Positions 24,637 through 37,130 of a stretch of 64,000 nt of DNA are shown here, one piece after another; the first letter of the stretch is position 1; every line of letters starts with the position of its first letter. The position numbers and the translations under genes were made by a program. The notes under the pieces are model-generated. The model saw nothing but the letters and a program-made list of their open reading frames with translations. It was not told where the DNA came from and ran no database searches. The DNA is taken from NCBI RefSeq assembly GCF_024362325.1, contig NZ_CP101497.1:2418001-2482000 (forward strand), written 5' to 3'. This DNA comes from Microcella humidisoli. Lineage in GTDB: Bacteria; Actinomycetota; Actinomycetes; Actinomycetales; Microbacteriaceae.

Positions 24637-25563
24637 TCAGCGTGCCGAGCCGGCGCGACCGGACGGTCGCGCTGCGCCGCTGGGCACTGTGAGCAAGTCT
24701 ACGACCTCCTGCGCCGCACGGCGCACATCGTCGTTGACGACGAGCTCGTCGAACTCGTCTTGCGCCGCGAGCTCGACCCGCGCGGTCTCGAGCCGACGCG
24801 CCTGCTCCTCGGCCGACTCGGTTCCCCGGCCCACGAGCCGACGCACGAGCTCCTCCCAACTGGGCGGTTGCAGGAACACCAGCAGCGCCTCGGGCATCGA
24901 GGCACGCACCTGACGGGCGCCCTGCAGATCGATCTCGAGCAACACGCTGCGCCCGGCCGCGAGAGCGGCCTCGACGGGAGGCCGCGGTGTGCCGTAGCGC
25001 GAGGCGTTGTGCACCGTCGCCCATTCGAGCAGGTCGCCGCGGTCGATGAGCGCGTCGAAGCCCGCGTCGTCGACGAAGTAGTAGTGCACGCCGTCGCGCT
25101 CGCCCGGTCGAGGCGCGCGCGTCGTGGCCGAGACGCTCAGCAGCACGTCGGGGTGGTGCTCGCGGATGTATCCGGCCACCGTGCCCTTGCCGACCGCCGT
25201 GGGGCCGGCGAGCACGACGAGGCGGCCGCGGCCCGCGACGCCCTCGCGCGCGCGCAGCCACGATCGCAGGCGGTCCCGCTGCAGGTGGCCGAGGCCGCCG
25301 AGCCGCTTGACGGGCGAGATCCGCAGCATCTCGAGTGCGTCATCGACGCGCTTCGGACCGAGCCCCCGCAACGTTCCCAGCAACTCGGCGACGCGCATCC
25401 CCGCCTCGGGGCCCTCCGGCGCCGCCCACGCCGCTTCCGCGACGTCGATCGCGGTGCGCTCCCCCGCGCGCACGGCCTCTTTGACGGCCGCTCGTGCCCG
25501 CCGGGCGGCCACGGCCGCACGCGACGCGGCGGCACGGTCGACCTCGGGCATGGGGGTGGTCAC
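24637..25563 (-). CDS. gmk: Guanylate kinase with N-terminal mIHF domain
   Basis: A 308-residue two-domain protein. Residues about 10-105 resemble the actinobacterial integration host factor (mIHF): a helical start [10 protein letters not shown] and the DNA-binding helix-two-turn-helix segment [20 protein letters not shown] followed by [12 protein letters not shown]. Residues about 113-295 are a complete guanylate kinase (GMP to GDP) with P-loop GPTAVGKGT (120-128), [11 protein letters not shown] and GVHYYFVD. In mycobacteria mihF and gmk are adjacent separate genes; here they are one frame with no internal stop or obvious second start site. The GTG at 25563 overlaps the pyrF stop (GTGA). Confidence 0.93.
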   Translation of the reverse strand: MTTPMPEVDRAAASRAAVAARRARAAVKEAVRAGERTAIDVAEAAWAAPEGPEAGMRVAELLGTLRGLGPKRVDDALEMLRISPVKRLGGLGHLQRDRLRSWLRAREGVAGRGRLVVLAGPTAVGKGTVAGYIREHHPDVLLSVSATTRAPRPGERDGVHYYFVDDAGFDALIDRGDLLEWATVHNASRYGTPRPPVEAALAAGRSVLLEIDLQGARQVRASMPEALLVFLQPPSWEELVRRLVGRGTESAEEQARRLETARVELAAQDEFDELVVNDDVRRAAQEVVDLLTVPSGAARPSGRAGSAR

Positions 25564-26380
25564 GCGGCGAGCTCCGCCCGGTGGGCGTCGAGGGCCGCCG
25601 CGAGGCCGTCGGGTCCGGCCGAGAGCACGCTGCGGGTCACCGTCGGGATGACGGAGCCGGCGGCGACGCCGTAAACGCTCGCGAGGTCGCCCAGTCGTGA
25701 GCCCTGGTAGCCGAAGCCCGGGCCGAGCACGGGCGTGTGCTGCAGCAGCACGGGGTCGATGCCGCTCGCGGTAATGGGTTCGGTCGCGCCGATGACGACG
25801 CCGATCGACCCCCACCCGCGCGCCGACGCGTTGCGCACGGCCACGTCCCGGGCGAGCTGCCCGGCAACGGACCGGCCGCTGCCGCTCACCGACTGCTGAA
25901 CCCCGCGCCCTTCGGGGTTGGAGGTCGCCGTGAGCACGAAGACGCCCTTCCCGTGCTGATGTGCGAGGTCGATGACGGGGTCGAGCGACCCCAGGCCCTG
26001 ATAGGCGACGGCGGTCATCGCGTCGGACTCGAGCGGCGATCCGGGCGCGAGCCACGCCTCGCCGTAGGCGGCCGCCGTCGAGCCGATGTCGCCGCGCTTG
26101 ACATCGGCGATCACGAGGAACCCCGCGTCGCGCGCGGTGCGAATGACCTCCTCGAGCACGGCGTAGCCCGCCGCGCCAAAGCGCTCGAAGAATGCGGCCT
26201 GCGGTTTGACGATCCCGACCCGGCCGTGCGCCGCGTCGATCGCGGTCATCGCGAGCGAGCGCGCACCCTGAGCGTCGTCGGCGAGGCCCCACTGCTCGAG
26301 CAGCGAGGCGTGCGGGTCGAGCCCCAAGCACAACCGACCGTGAGCATCCACGACCGATTGCAACCGCTCGCCGAAGGGCA

Positions 26381-26384
<4 letters not shown>
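25560..26384 (-). CDS. pyrF: Orotidine 5'-phosphate decarboxylase
   Basis: Last step of UMP synthesis. The 274-residue protein belongs to the longer, PyrF type-2 subfamily common in actinobacteria, with [20 protein letters not shown] and the catalytic [14 protein letters not shown] near residue 95. The start ATGATG at 26384 overlaps the carB stop (ATGA), and its own stop overlaps the mIHF-gmk start. It closes the pyrimidine block of the transcript. Confidence 0.97.
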
Positions 26385-29664
<3,280 letters not shown>

Positions 29665-29665
<1 letters not shown>

Positions 29666-30813
29666 CAGTTGCTGGCCTTCGGGGTCGAGGTGTGGGCCAC
29701 GACGAGCTCGCGGAACCGGTCGAACAGATACGTGGAGTCGTGCGGGCCGGCCGCCGCCTCGGGGTGGTACTGCACCGAGAAGGCGGGGATGTCGAGCGCG
29801 CGGAGGCCCTCGACGACCTGGTCGTTGAGCCCGATGTGGCTCACCTCGACGCGACCGAAGCCCGCCGGGCTGACCACCACCCCCTCGAGCGGGGCATCCA
29901 CCGCGAAGCCGTGGTTGTGGGCGGTGATCTCAATGCGGCCGGTCGCCTTGTCGAGCACGGGCTGGTTGATGCCGCGGTGCCCGTAGGGCAGCTTGTAGGT
30001 GCCGAAGCCGAGCGCGCGGCCGAGCAGCTGGTTGCCGAAGCAGATGCCGAAGAAGGGCAGGCCCTCGCGCAGCACTCCCTGCAGCAGTTCGACGTGGGCG
30101 GCGCTCGCCGCGGGGTCGCCGGGGCCGTTCGAGTAGAAGACGGCGACCGGCTCGATCGCCCGCAGCTCGTCGAGCGTCACCGACTGCGGCAGTACGTGCA
30201 CCTCGAAGCCGCGCTGAGCCAGCTGGCGCAGCGTCGACTCCTTCACGCCGAGGTCGAGCACAGCCAGGCGGCCGATCGACGGCCCGTCGGCGGGGATGAC
30301 GGTGGCCGACTCGACCGAGACCTCGGCCGACAGGTTGCGGCCCGTCATCTCGGCCGACGACCGCACGATCGCGAGCTGCTCGTCGTCGCTCAGGGCGGCG
30401 TCGACGCCCGAGAAGATGCCGGCGCGCATCGCCCCGCTCTCGCGGATGCGGCGCGTGAGCGCGCGCGTGTCGATGCCGCTGATGCCGACGATGCTCTGGC
30501 CCTCGAGGTCGTCGTCGAGGCTGCGCGTCGCGCGGTGGTTCGAGACGCGGCGGGCGGGGTCGCGCACGACGAACCCCTCGACCCAGATGCGCCGCGACTC
30601 GGGGTCGTCGTCGTTCATGCCGGTGTTGCCGATGTGCGGCGCCGTCATGACGACGATCTGGCCCGCGTAGCTCGGGTCGGTGAGCGTCTCTTGGTAGCCG
30701 CTCATGCCGGTGGCGAAGACCGCCTCCCCGACGGTGCGACCCTCGGCGCCGTAGCGGCGGCCGACGTAACGGGTGCCGTCTTCGAGCACGAGCACGGCCG
30801 GGGAACTGGTCAC
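29665..30813 (-). CDS. carA: Carbamoyl-phosphate synthase small subunit
   Basis: Glutaminase subunit that passes ammonia to CarB. The 382-residue protein has an N-terminal CPSase small-chain domain ([25 protein letters not shown] [10 protein letters not shown]) and a class-I amidotransferase domain with the nucleophile in [10 protein letters not shown] and the His-Glu pair in QYHPEA. The GTG at 30813 overlaps the preceding PH-protein stop (GTGA). Tight coupling to carB fits the 1:1 complex. Confidence 0.97.
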
Positions 30814-31331
30814 GATGCGATTCCTTCTGCGGGGTCGGTGGCGGGAGCGGGAGTCAGTGCCTGCAGGGCGGCGACAAGGGCGGCCGCGTCGGCCGCCTCG
30901 GGGATGCGCAAGTAGCTGTCGACGGGGGTCGCGCCGAGCATCCACCCGATGAGCACGAGGCCGTCTCGCTCGACGACGCGGTCGATCGCCCAGGTGGCGC
31001 GACCGGCCCCGCGCAGCGCGGCGGGCTCGATGAGGATCGCCTGCTGACCGCGCACGGTCAGCACGAGGCCCTCGGGATGCACGCTCGCGGTCGCCCGCGC
31101 GCGGAACCCGAGCCCGTGCACCGCGACGCGCTCCAGGGGCTCGTCGGCGGCCGTCGTCGCGACGTACCAGCCGTCGGCGACGATGGATGCGGGCGCGAGT
31201 GTCGCGGGAGCGGGCGTCGGGCGCGGCAGCCCGGCCTGGCGACGCATGCGGGCGCGCCAGCCGAGCAGCATGAGCACGAAGACGCCGAGGATGACGGCGG
31301 CGATGATGAGCGTGGGCAGCAGCCTATCCAC
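30810..31331 (-). CDS. PH-like domain membrane protein in the pyr operon
   Basis: A 173-residue protein with an N-terminal membrane helix (about residues 5-24) followed by basic residues, a proline-rich linker, and a beta-rich domain ([19 protein letters not shown] to the end) of the bacterial PH-like type found between pyrC and carA in many actinobacteria. The function is unknown. The start GTG overlaps the pyrC stop by eight bases (GTGGATAG), and its stop overlaps carA. Complete coupling within the pyr operon suggests co-expression with pyrimidine enzymes, but no catalytic residues are recognisable. Confidence 0.8.
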   Translation of the reverse strand: MDRLLPTLIIAAVILGVFVLMLLGWRARMRRQAGLPRPTPAPATLAPASIVADGWYVATTAADEPLERVAVHGLGFRARATASVHPEGLVLTVRGQQAILIEPAALRGAGRATWAIDRVVERDGLVLIGWMLGATPVDSYLRIPEAADAAALVAALQALTPAPATDPAEGIAS

Positions 31332-32655
31332 GGGCGACCTCCTGGTGAGCGGCCGCGACGGCCTCGGGTTCGACGAGGGCTCCGTCGTCGACGGTCAGCA
31401 CGCCGCGGTGCACCGTGTGCACGACGCGGCCGGGAAGCTGCCGCCCGGTGTACGGGGTATTGGTGCTGCGGCCCCGCAGGTCGGCCGTGCTCCACTCGCG
31501 CGCGTGCGACGGGTCCAGGAGGGTGATGTTGGCGGGCGAGCCGATCTCGAGCGGATGCGCGTAGCCCTCGAGCCGCCCGATGCGTGCCGGCGCGCTCGAG
31601 AGCACGCGGGCGACATCGGCCCAGCTGAGCATCCCCGTATCGACGACGGCCTGCTGCACCACGCTGAGCGCCGACTCGAGGCCGACCATGCCGAAGGCCG
31701 CCTCGGCCCACGTGCACTCCTTTGCCTCGACGGGGTGCGGGGCGTGGTCGGTCGCGACGATGTCGATCGTGCCGTCGGCGAGAGCGGCGCGCAGGGCGAG
31801 CACATCCTCGTCGCGGCGCAGCGGCGGGTTGACCTTGAAGCGCGCGTCGTATCCGCGCGCGAGATCCTCGGTCAGCAGCAGGTGGTGGGGAGTGACCTCG
31901 GCCGTCACGGCGATGCCGCGGGCCTTCGCCCAGCGCACGACGTCGACCGAGCCGGCGGTGGAGAGATGGCACACGTGCAGGCGCGCGCCGACGTGCTCGG
32001 CGAGCAACACATCGCGGGCGATGATCGACTCCTCGGCCACGGCGGGCCAGCCGGCGAGGCCGAGCTCGCCCGACAGCACGCCCTCGTTCATCTGGGCGCC
32101 CGCCGTCAGTCGGGGCTCTTGCGCGTGCTGGGCGACGACGCCGTCGAACGTCGCGACGTACTCGAGCGCGCGGCGCATGAGCAAGGGGTCATGCACGCAC
32201 ATCCCGTCGTCGCTGAACACGCGCACGCGCGCCTCCGACCGCGCCATGGCGCCGATCTCAGCGAGCTGCTCGCCTGCGAGACCGACCGTCACCGCTCCGA
32301 CGGGCCGCACGTCGGCGTAACCGTGGCGCTGCCCGAGCCGCTGCACCTGCTCGACGACGCCCGCGGTGTCGGCGACGGGCGAGGTATTGGCCATCGCGTG
32401 CACGGCCGTGAAGCCGCCCGCGGCGGCCGCGCGCGTGCCGGTGAGCACCGTCTCGCTCGCTTCTCCCCCGGGCTCGCGCAGGTGCGTGTGCAGGTCGACG
32501 AGTCCGGGGAGGGCGACGAGCCCTCGGGCGTCGATCACGTGCTCGTCCGACTCGGGCGAGAGCGATCCGCGAGCGGCGATGAGTCCGTCGCGCACACGGA
32601 GGTCTTCTGCGTGCGCGCCGAGCATCGCGGCACCCCGAATGAGGAGGCCGGTCAT
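31324..32655 (-). CDS. pyrC: Dihydroorotase
   Basis: Cyclises carbamoyl aspartate to dihydroorotate, third step of pyrimidine synthesis. The 443-residue amidohydrolase is the type-I enzyme, with the zinc-binding [10 protein letters not shown], the [14 protein letters not shown] stretch, further histidines in VVAQHAQE and [11 protein letters not shown], and the catalytic Asp in VATDHAPH. The ATG overlaps the pyrB stop by four bases. Confidence 0.97.
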   Translation of the reverse strand: MTGLLIRGAAMLGAHAEDLRVRDGLIAARGSLSPESDEHVIDARGLVALPGLVDLHTHLREPGGEASETVLTGTRAAAAGGFTAVHAMANTSPVADTAGVVEQVQRLGQRHGYADVRPVGAVTVGLAGEQLAEIGAMARSEARVRVFSDDGMCVHDPLLMRRALEYVATFDGVVAQHAQEPRLTAGAQMNEGVLSGELGLAGWPAVAEESIIARDVLLAEHVGARLHVCHLSTAGSVDVVRWAKARGIAVTAEVTPHHLLLTEDLARGYDARFKVNPPLRRDEDVLALRAALADGTIDIVATDHAPHPVEAKECTWAEAAFGMVGLESALSVVQQAVVDTGMLSWADVARVLSSAPARIGRLEGYAHPLEIGSPANITLLDPSHAREWSTADLRGRSTNTPYTGRQLPGRVVHTVHRGVLTVDDGALVEPEAVAAAHQEVARG

Positions 32656-33623
32656 CCCTCGCCCCCCGTCGGCTCGGCGGTGCCGGTGGAGCCGGCGACG
32701 AGCAGGTAGAGCACGGCCATGCGGATCGACACCCCGTTCGTGACTTGAGCGAGCACCGTCGACCTCTCGGAGTCGGCAGCGGCGGACGAGATCTCCAGTC
32801 CCCGATTCATCGGGCCGGGGTGCATGACCATCGTATCGGGGCCGAGGAGTGCGAGCCGCTCAGCGGTGAGTCCCCAGACGCGCGCGTACTCGCGGGCGGA
32901 GGGGAAGTACGCGTCGCGCATGCGCTCGCTCTGGATGCGCAGCATCATGACCGCGTCGGGAGCGCTCGCGAGCGCGTCGTCGAGGTGCTCGTGCACCGTG
33001 ACGGGCCACTGCGCGACGCCGTGCGGCTGCAGGGTCCGCGGGGCGACGAGGTGCACGTCGGCGCCGAGCGTCGTGAGCAGCCAGACGTTCGAGCGGGCGA
33101 CGCGCGAGTGCAGGATGTCCCCGACGATCGCGACGCGCAGGCCCGCAAGATCGCGCCCGCGGGCCTCAGCCCCGAACCGTCGGGCACGGATTGTGTAGGC
33201 GTCGAGCAGCGCCTGGGTCGGGTGCTCGTGCGTGCCATCGCCGGCGTTGATGATGGCGGCGTCGATCCAGCCGGCGTGGGCGAGCTGATGCGCGGCACCG
33301 GAGTCGTGGTGCCGCACGACGATCGCATCGGCACCCATCGCCGCGAGCGTCTGGGCGGTGTCCTTCAGGCTCTCGCCCTTCGAGACGCTCGAACCCTTCG
33401 CGCTGAAGGTGATGACGTCGGCGCTCAAGCGCTTGGCAGCCGACTCGAACGAGAGGCGCGTGCGCGTCGAGTCTTCGAAGAACAGGTTGACGACCGTCTT
33501 GCCGCGCAGCGGCGGAAGCTTGCGCACCTCCCGGTCGGCGGTCTGCGCCATGTCCTCCGCGACATCGAGGATGCGGATGGCGGTCTCACGATCGAGGTCA
33601 CGCGTGCTCAGCAGATGCTTCAT
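32652..33623 (-). CDS. pyrB: Aspartate carbamoyltransferase catalytic chain
   Basis: Commits carbamoyl phosphate and aspartate to pyrimidine synthesis. The 323-residue protein has the carbamoyl-phosphate signature [13 protein letters not shown] near residue 50, the mobile loop [14 protein letters not shown], and the aspartate-site [11 protein letters not shown] near the C-terminus. No regulatory chain (pyrI) accompanies it, as expected for actinobacteria. The ATG overlaps pyrR by four bases. Confidence 0.98.
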   Translation of the reverse strand: MKHLLSTRDLDRETAIRILDVAEDMAQTADREVRKLPPLRGKTVVNLFFEDSTRTRLSFESAAKRLSADVITFSAKGSSVSKGESLKDTAQTLAAMGADAIVVRHHDSGAAHQLAHAGWIDAAIINAGDGTHEHPTQALLDAYTIRARRFGAEARGRDLAGLRVAIVGDILHSRVARSNVWLLTTLGADVHLVAPRTLQPHGVAQWPVTVHEHLDDALASAPDAVMMLRIQSERMRDAYFPSAREYARVWGLTAERLALLGPDTMVMHPGPMNRGLEISSAAADSERSTVLAQVTNGVSIRMAVLYLLVAGSTGTAEPTGGEG

Positions 33624-34150
33624 GGCTTGATCGTCACCTCATCGACCCCGTCGATCTCGACGAGGTGCACCGAGACCCGCTCGCTCGTGGCCGACGGCAG
33701 GTTCTTGCCGACGAAATCGGCGCGGATGGGCAGCTCGCGGTGCCCGCGATCGACGAGCACCGCGAGGCGCACGACGCGGGGCCGCCCGTGGTCGACCAGC
33801 GCGTCGAGCGCGGCGCGGATAGTGCGGCCCGAGTACAGCACGTCGTCGACGAGGACGACGATCGCGTCGTCGATGCCGTCGGCGGGAATGCGCGTCGGCG
33901 CGGGAGTGCGCGTCGGAGTGCGGGCAAGGTCGTCGCGGTAGAGCGTGATGTCGAGTGCTCCGGCGGTCGAGACGCCCGGCTCGATCTCCTCAACGATGCG
34001 CTGAATGCGGTCGGCGAGCGTGGCCCCGCGGGTCGGGATGCCGAGGAACACGAGGCGGCCGTCGCCGCGCCGGCTCTCGAGAACCTCGTGGGCGATGCGG
34101 CGCAGAGCGCGCGTGATGTCAGCGTCGTGCAGCACGGTGCGTGCGACCAC
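33620..34150 (-). CDS. pyrR: PyrR, pyrimidine operon RNA-binding regulator
   Basis: A 176-residue phosphoribosyltransferase-fold protein with the PRPP loop [18 protein letters not shown] and N-terminal RRIAHEVLE helix. Members bind UMP/UTP and pyr mRNA, and may retain weak uracil phosphoribosyltransferase activity. The GTG at 34150 is preceded by AAAGGAGG with five bases of spacing. That ribosome site is part of a hairpin carrying the PyrR recognition loop, so PyrR probably represses its own translation and that of the coupled pyrB-pyrC genes. Confidence 0.97.
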   Translation of the reverse strand: MVARTVLHDADITRALRRIAHEVLESRRGDGRLVFLGIPTRGATLADRIQRIVEEIEPGVSTAGALDITLYRDDLARTPTRTPAPTRIPADGIDDAIVVLVDDVLYSGRTIRAALDALVDHGRPRVVRLAVLVDRGHRELPIRADFVGKNLPSATSERVSVHLVEIDGVDEVTIKP

Positions 34151-34155
34151 TCTGA

Positions 34156-34190
34156 CCTCCTTTCCCGCCTCACAGGACGGTGGTTAAAGG
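34156..34190 (-). promoter_or_regulatory. PyrR-binding RNA hairpin overlapping the pyrR ribosome site
   Basis: In the minus-strand leader the sequence GTCCTGTGAGGC (34167-34178) fits the PyrR anti-antiterminator consensus UCCNGNGAGG at every specified position. The loop is closed by CG-CC/GG-CG pairing, and a lower stem pairs CCTTT (34186-34190) with AAAGG (34159-34163). The Shine-Dalgarno AAAGGAGG (34156-34163) is therefore partly inside the hairpin. No terminator follows, so the expected mode is translational repression as described for mycobacterial pyrR, not attenuation. Confidence 0.8.
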
Positions 34191-34205
34191 ACGTCGAACG
34201 CGCTC

Positions 34206-34211
34206 AGTCTA
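34206..34211 (-). promoter_or_regulatory. -10 element of the pyr operon promoter
   Basis: Minus-strand TAGACT, seven bases beyond the ssuC stop codon. Transcription from it would start near 34198 and give a leader of about 50 bases consisting almost entirely of the PyrR hairpin. The -35 region (around 34229-34234, TCAAGC) is weak. The same hexamer is found before efp and the trpC block. Confidence 0.5.
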
Positions 34212-34217
34212 GCCCGA

Positions 34218-35108
34218 TCAGCCCCAGCGCTTGAGCAGGGCGCGCTCTCCGATGCCGACGATCGCGTCGGTGGTCTTGCCCAGGACGCCGAGCAGGATGA
34301 TCGCGAGGAACAGGCGGTCGATCCGCCCGTTGTTCTGCGAGTCGATGAGCAGGAACCCGAGCCCCATCGACGAGCCCGCAAGCTCGGCCGCCACGAGGAA
34401 CAGCCATGACTGCACGAGCGCGAGCCGCAGGCCCGAGACGACCGAGGGCACGACGGCCGGAAGCTGCACGGCGGTCAGCAGCCGAAACCGCGTGAGTCCG
34501 AAGGCGCGACCCGCCTCGACGAGGTGGGGATCAACGTGTCGCAGGGCTCCCGCCACGGTCGTGAACACCGGGAAGGCGGCTCCGATCGCGATGAGGGTGA
34601 TCTTCGGAGGCTCGAAGATGCCCATGAGGATGACGAGCAGCGGCAACCAGGCGAGTGAGGGCACCGCGCGCAACGCGCCGAGCGTCGGGTTGAGCAGCTT
34701 CGAGGCGAGCGGCGACAGGCCGACGAGCGCGCCGATCGCGAGTCCGATTGATGCGCCGATCGCGAAGCCGATCAGCACGCGCTGCAGCGAGATCAGGATG
34801 TATGTGCCGAGCAGCCCGGACTCGGCGAGCTCGACACCCGCCAGCACCACTTGAGGCGGCGAGGGCAGCAGGTAGTCGGGCACGCTCGGCGACTCGGCCG
34901 CGATCCACCAGGTCGCGAGGATCAGAACGGGGACGACGAGCCCGAGCAGAACGGTTCCGATCGTCGCCCGCGACCGCGAGCTCTCGGAGATCGCGGTTCC
35001 CGCGGCGGAGTAGCCGAAGCTGCTCACGAACTGGAAGAGCGACGCCGAACGGCGCCCCTCGGTGGAGGGGCGCCGGACGGGAACGCCGCCGCGTTCGTCG
35101 AAGCTCAT
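34218..35108 (-). CDS. ssuC: ABC transporter permease, sulfonate/taurine type
   Basis: A 296-residue inner-membrane permease of the SsuC/TauC/NitT family with about six helices. The cytoplasmic EAA loop is EAGRAFGLTRFRLLTAVQLP, which docks to the ATPase. It follows the binding protein by two bases and forms the end of the ssuB-ssuA-ssuC cassette. The start ATG at 35108 (MSFDERGG) gives a hydrophilic N-terminal leader of about 45 residues. Nitrate or other organic anions cannot be excluded as substrate. Confidence 0.85.
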   Translation of the reverse strand: MSFDERGGVPVRRPSTEGRRSASLFQFVSSFGYSAAGTAISESSRSRATIGTVLLGLVVPVLILATWWIAAESPSVPDYLLPSPPQVVLAGVELAESGLLGTYILISLQRVLIGFAIGASIGLAIGALVGLSPLASKLLNPTLGALRAVPSLAWLPLLVILMGIFEPPKITLIAIGAAFPVFTTVAGALRHVDPHLVEAGRAFGLTRFRLLTAVQLPAVVPSVVSGLRLALVQSWLFLVAAELAGSSMGLGFLLIDSQNNGRIDRLFLAIILLGVLGKTTDAIVGIGERALLKRWG

Positions 35109-35110
35109 GC

Positions 35111-36139
35111 TTAGCCGATCGCATCCGGATCGGCGGCCACGGCGAAGGTGTCGTTGAACAGGGCGTCGAGCGCGTCGTCGATGAGCTGCTGGTTCGGTAC
35201 ATCGCCGCTCTCGACGAAGATCGGGCCGATGATCGCGAGCACATCGCGCTGCGTCTGACCGGGCACGTTGTCGATGTCGATGACCGTGCGGGCGATCGTC
35301 GCCTCGGCGATCGCGATATCGATGCCCGCGACCTCGGCGAGGATCGCCGCGGTCTCCTCCGGGTTCTCGAGCGCCCACGCGCGCGCCTTCTCGTAGGCGT
35401 TGACGACGAGCTGCGCGAGGTCGGGGTTCGCGGCGATGAACTCCTCCGTCGCGTTGAGGAAGCCGTAGGAGTTGAAGTCGACGTTGTCGTAGATGATCTC
35501 GGCGGCGCCGTTGTAGACCGACGTCGAGAGGAGCGGGTCGAGCCCCGACCACGCGTCGACCGCCCCGGTCTCGAGCGCGGTCTTGCCATCGGCGTGCTGC
35601 AGGTTCTGCAGGCTGATGTCGGAGAGCGAGAGCCCCGCCTCGGCCAGCGCCTGCAGCAGGAAGAAGTACGGGTCGGTGCCCTTCGTCGCGGCGACCGTGC
35701 GCCCCACGAGGTCGGCGACCTCGGTGATGTCACTGCCGGTCGGCACGGCGATCGCCGCCCAATTCGGCTGCGTGTAGATGCTGATCGCCTGAATGGGGCT
35801 TCCGTTCGACCGCGCGAGCAGCGCGGCGGAGCCCGCCGTCGAGCCCACGTCGATGGCGCCGGCGCGCAGGGCCTCGTTGGCCTTGTTCGAGCCGGCCGAC
35901 TGCACCCACTCGACCGTCACGTCATCGCCGAGCTCGGCTTCGAGCCACCCCTGGTCCTTGATGATGAGGCTCAAGGGGTTGTACGTCGCGAAGTCGAGGG
36001 TCAGCGTCGTGTCCGACCACTCCGAACCCTCGGCGGGTGTGCCGGTCGAGGCGCCCTCACCGGCGACGCAGCCGGTCATGGCCATGGCGGACACGGCGAC
36101 GGTCGCGGTCAGCAGGGTCAGACGGGTGCGGGTGCTCAT
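35111..36139 (-). CDS. ssuA: ABC transporter substrate-binding lipoprotein, sulfonate type
   Basis: A 342-residue lipoprotein. A signal peptide with hydrophobic core (residues 7-20) ends in the lipobox MTGC with Cys24 as lipid anchor. The mature part is an NMT1/SsuA-like periplasmic-binding fold (NPLSLIIKDQGWLEAEL, AIDVGSTAGSAALLARSNGSPI). The family binds aliphatic sulfonates, taurine or nitrate; the features here fit aliphatic sulfonates best, but the ligand is inferred. It lies between the ATPase and permease genes. Confidence 0.85.
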   Translation of the reverse strand: MSTRTRLTLLTATVAVSAMAMTGCVAGEGASTGTPAEGSEWSDTTLTLDFATYNPLSLIIKDQGWLEAELGDDVTVEWVQSAGSNKANEALRAGAIDVGSTAGSAALLARSNGSPIQAISIYTQPNWAAIAVPTGSDITEVADLVGRTVAATKGTDPYFFLLQALAEAGLSLSDISLQNLQHADGKTALETGAVDAWSGLDPLLSTSVYNGAAEIIYDNVDFNSYGFLNATEEFIAANPDLAQLVVNAYEKARAWALENPEETAAILAEVAGIDIAIAEATIARTVIDIDNVPGQTQRDVLAIIGPIFVESGDVPNQQLIDDALDALFNDTFAVAADPDAIG

Positions 36140-36211
36140 GATGGCCTTTCGGTGATCGGTCGGATGACCGGGTGGTGGGGTGGAGGTGCGGGTGGTGCGG
36201 TCGAGGGGCGG

Positions 36212-37027
36212 CTAGCCGCCGTGATGGCTCGGCACGCCGAGCGCATCGAGGAGCTTCGCCCGGAGGCGCGTGAGCACGACCGACGCGCGGTCGCGCGGTC
36301 GCGCACCCGGCACGTCGAGGATCATGCTGATCGTGGCGCCGGGCCGGTCGTGGCGGGTCCCGAGCAGCACGACCCGATCGGCGAGGGCCAGGGCCTCGTC
36401 GACATCGTGCGTGACGAGCACGATCGTCGCCGGCTCGGCCCGGTGGATGTCGACGAGCAGATCCTGCATCGTCAACCGGGTCAGAGCATCCAGCGCCCCG
36501 AAGGGCTCGTCGAGCAGCAGGACGCCCGGACCGCGCGCGAGAGCCCGGGCGAGCGAAACGCGCTGGGCCATGCCGCCCGAGATCTCCCGCGGCTTCAGGC
36601 TCGCCGCGTGGCTCAGCTGCACGAGTTCGAGCAGTTCGGCGACACGCGCGGCCCCCTGAGGGCGGTCGACGCCGCGCGGCAGGCCGAGCTCGACGTTGCG
36701 CGCCACCGTGCGCCAGGGCAGCAGGCGCGGCTCTTGGAAGGCGACAGCCGACCGCTGGTCGGCGGGCGTCACGGGAGTGCGATCGATCGTCAGCGTGCCG
36801 GCGGTCGGACGGTCGAGCCCGCTGATCTGGCGCAGCAGGGTCGACTTGCCGCAGCCCGAGGGGCCGAGCAGGGCGACGATCTCGCCCGGGGCGATCTCCA
36901 GCTGCACGTCACGCAGCACCGTGCGAGCCTCGCCACCGCGTGCCGCGGGGAAGGTGCGGCCGATGCCGCGCAGCGAGACCGGCAGAGCCGGGGATGCTGC
37001 GACGGACGTGCGCGAGGGGGACGACAT
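36212..37027 (-). CDS. ssuB: ABC transporter ATP-binding protein, sulfonate type
   Basis: A 271-residue ATPase with Walker A GPSGCGKST, Q-loop FQEPRLLPWRT, signature ISGGMAQRVSLA, Walker B VLLLDEPFGALD and H-loop VTHDVDEAL. The LPWRT and TMQDLL stretches are typical of the SsuB/TauB group. It is the first gene of the cassette. The ATG at 37027 is preferred; an in-frame start 12 codons upstream (37063) is possible. No sulfonate monooxygenase gene accompanies the transporter. Confidence 0.87.
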   Translation of the reverse strand: MSSPSRTSVAASPALPVSLRGIGRTFPAARGGEARTVLRDVQLEIAPGEIVALLGPSGCGKSTLLRQISGLDRPTAGTLTIDRTPVTPADQRSAVAFQEPRLLPWRTVARNVELGLPRGVDRPQGAARVAELLELVQLSHAASLKPREISGGMAQRVSLARALARGPGVLLLDEPFGALDALTRLTMQDLLVDIHRAEPATIVLVTHDVDEALALADRVVLLGTRHDRPGATISMILDVPGARPRDRASVVLTRLRAKLLDALGVPSHHGG

Positions 37028-37109
37028 GACGCCACCGTACGAGCGGTGTTCGCGCCGCGGCAAACCGGCTCGACACGCGACGACACGGAGTGCAACACAA
37101 CGTCACACA

Positions 37110-37124
37110 GGCGTCACAGACGCC
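37110..37124 (-). terminator. Possible terminator after nusB
   Basis: A short perfect hairpin, GGCGTC (37110-37115) and GACGCC (37119-37124) with a three-base loop, lies seven bases after the nusB stop. On the minus strand it is followed by TGTGTGACGTTGTGTTG, moderately T-rich for this genome. It would separate the nusB transcript from the ssu cassette. The repeated GTCACA within it (37102-37107 and 37113-37118) might instead be an operator for ssuB. Confidence 0.35.
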
Positions 37125-37130
37125 CCCGGC

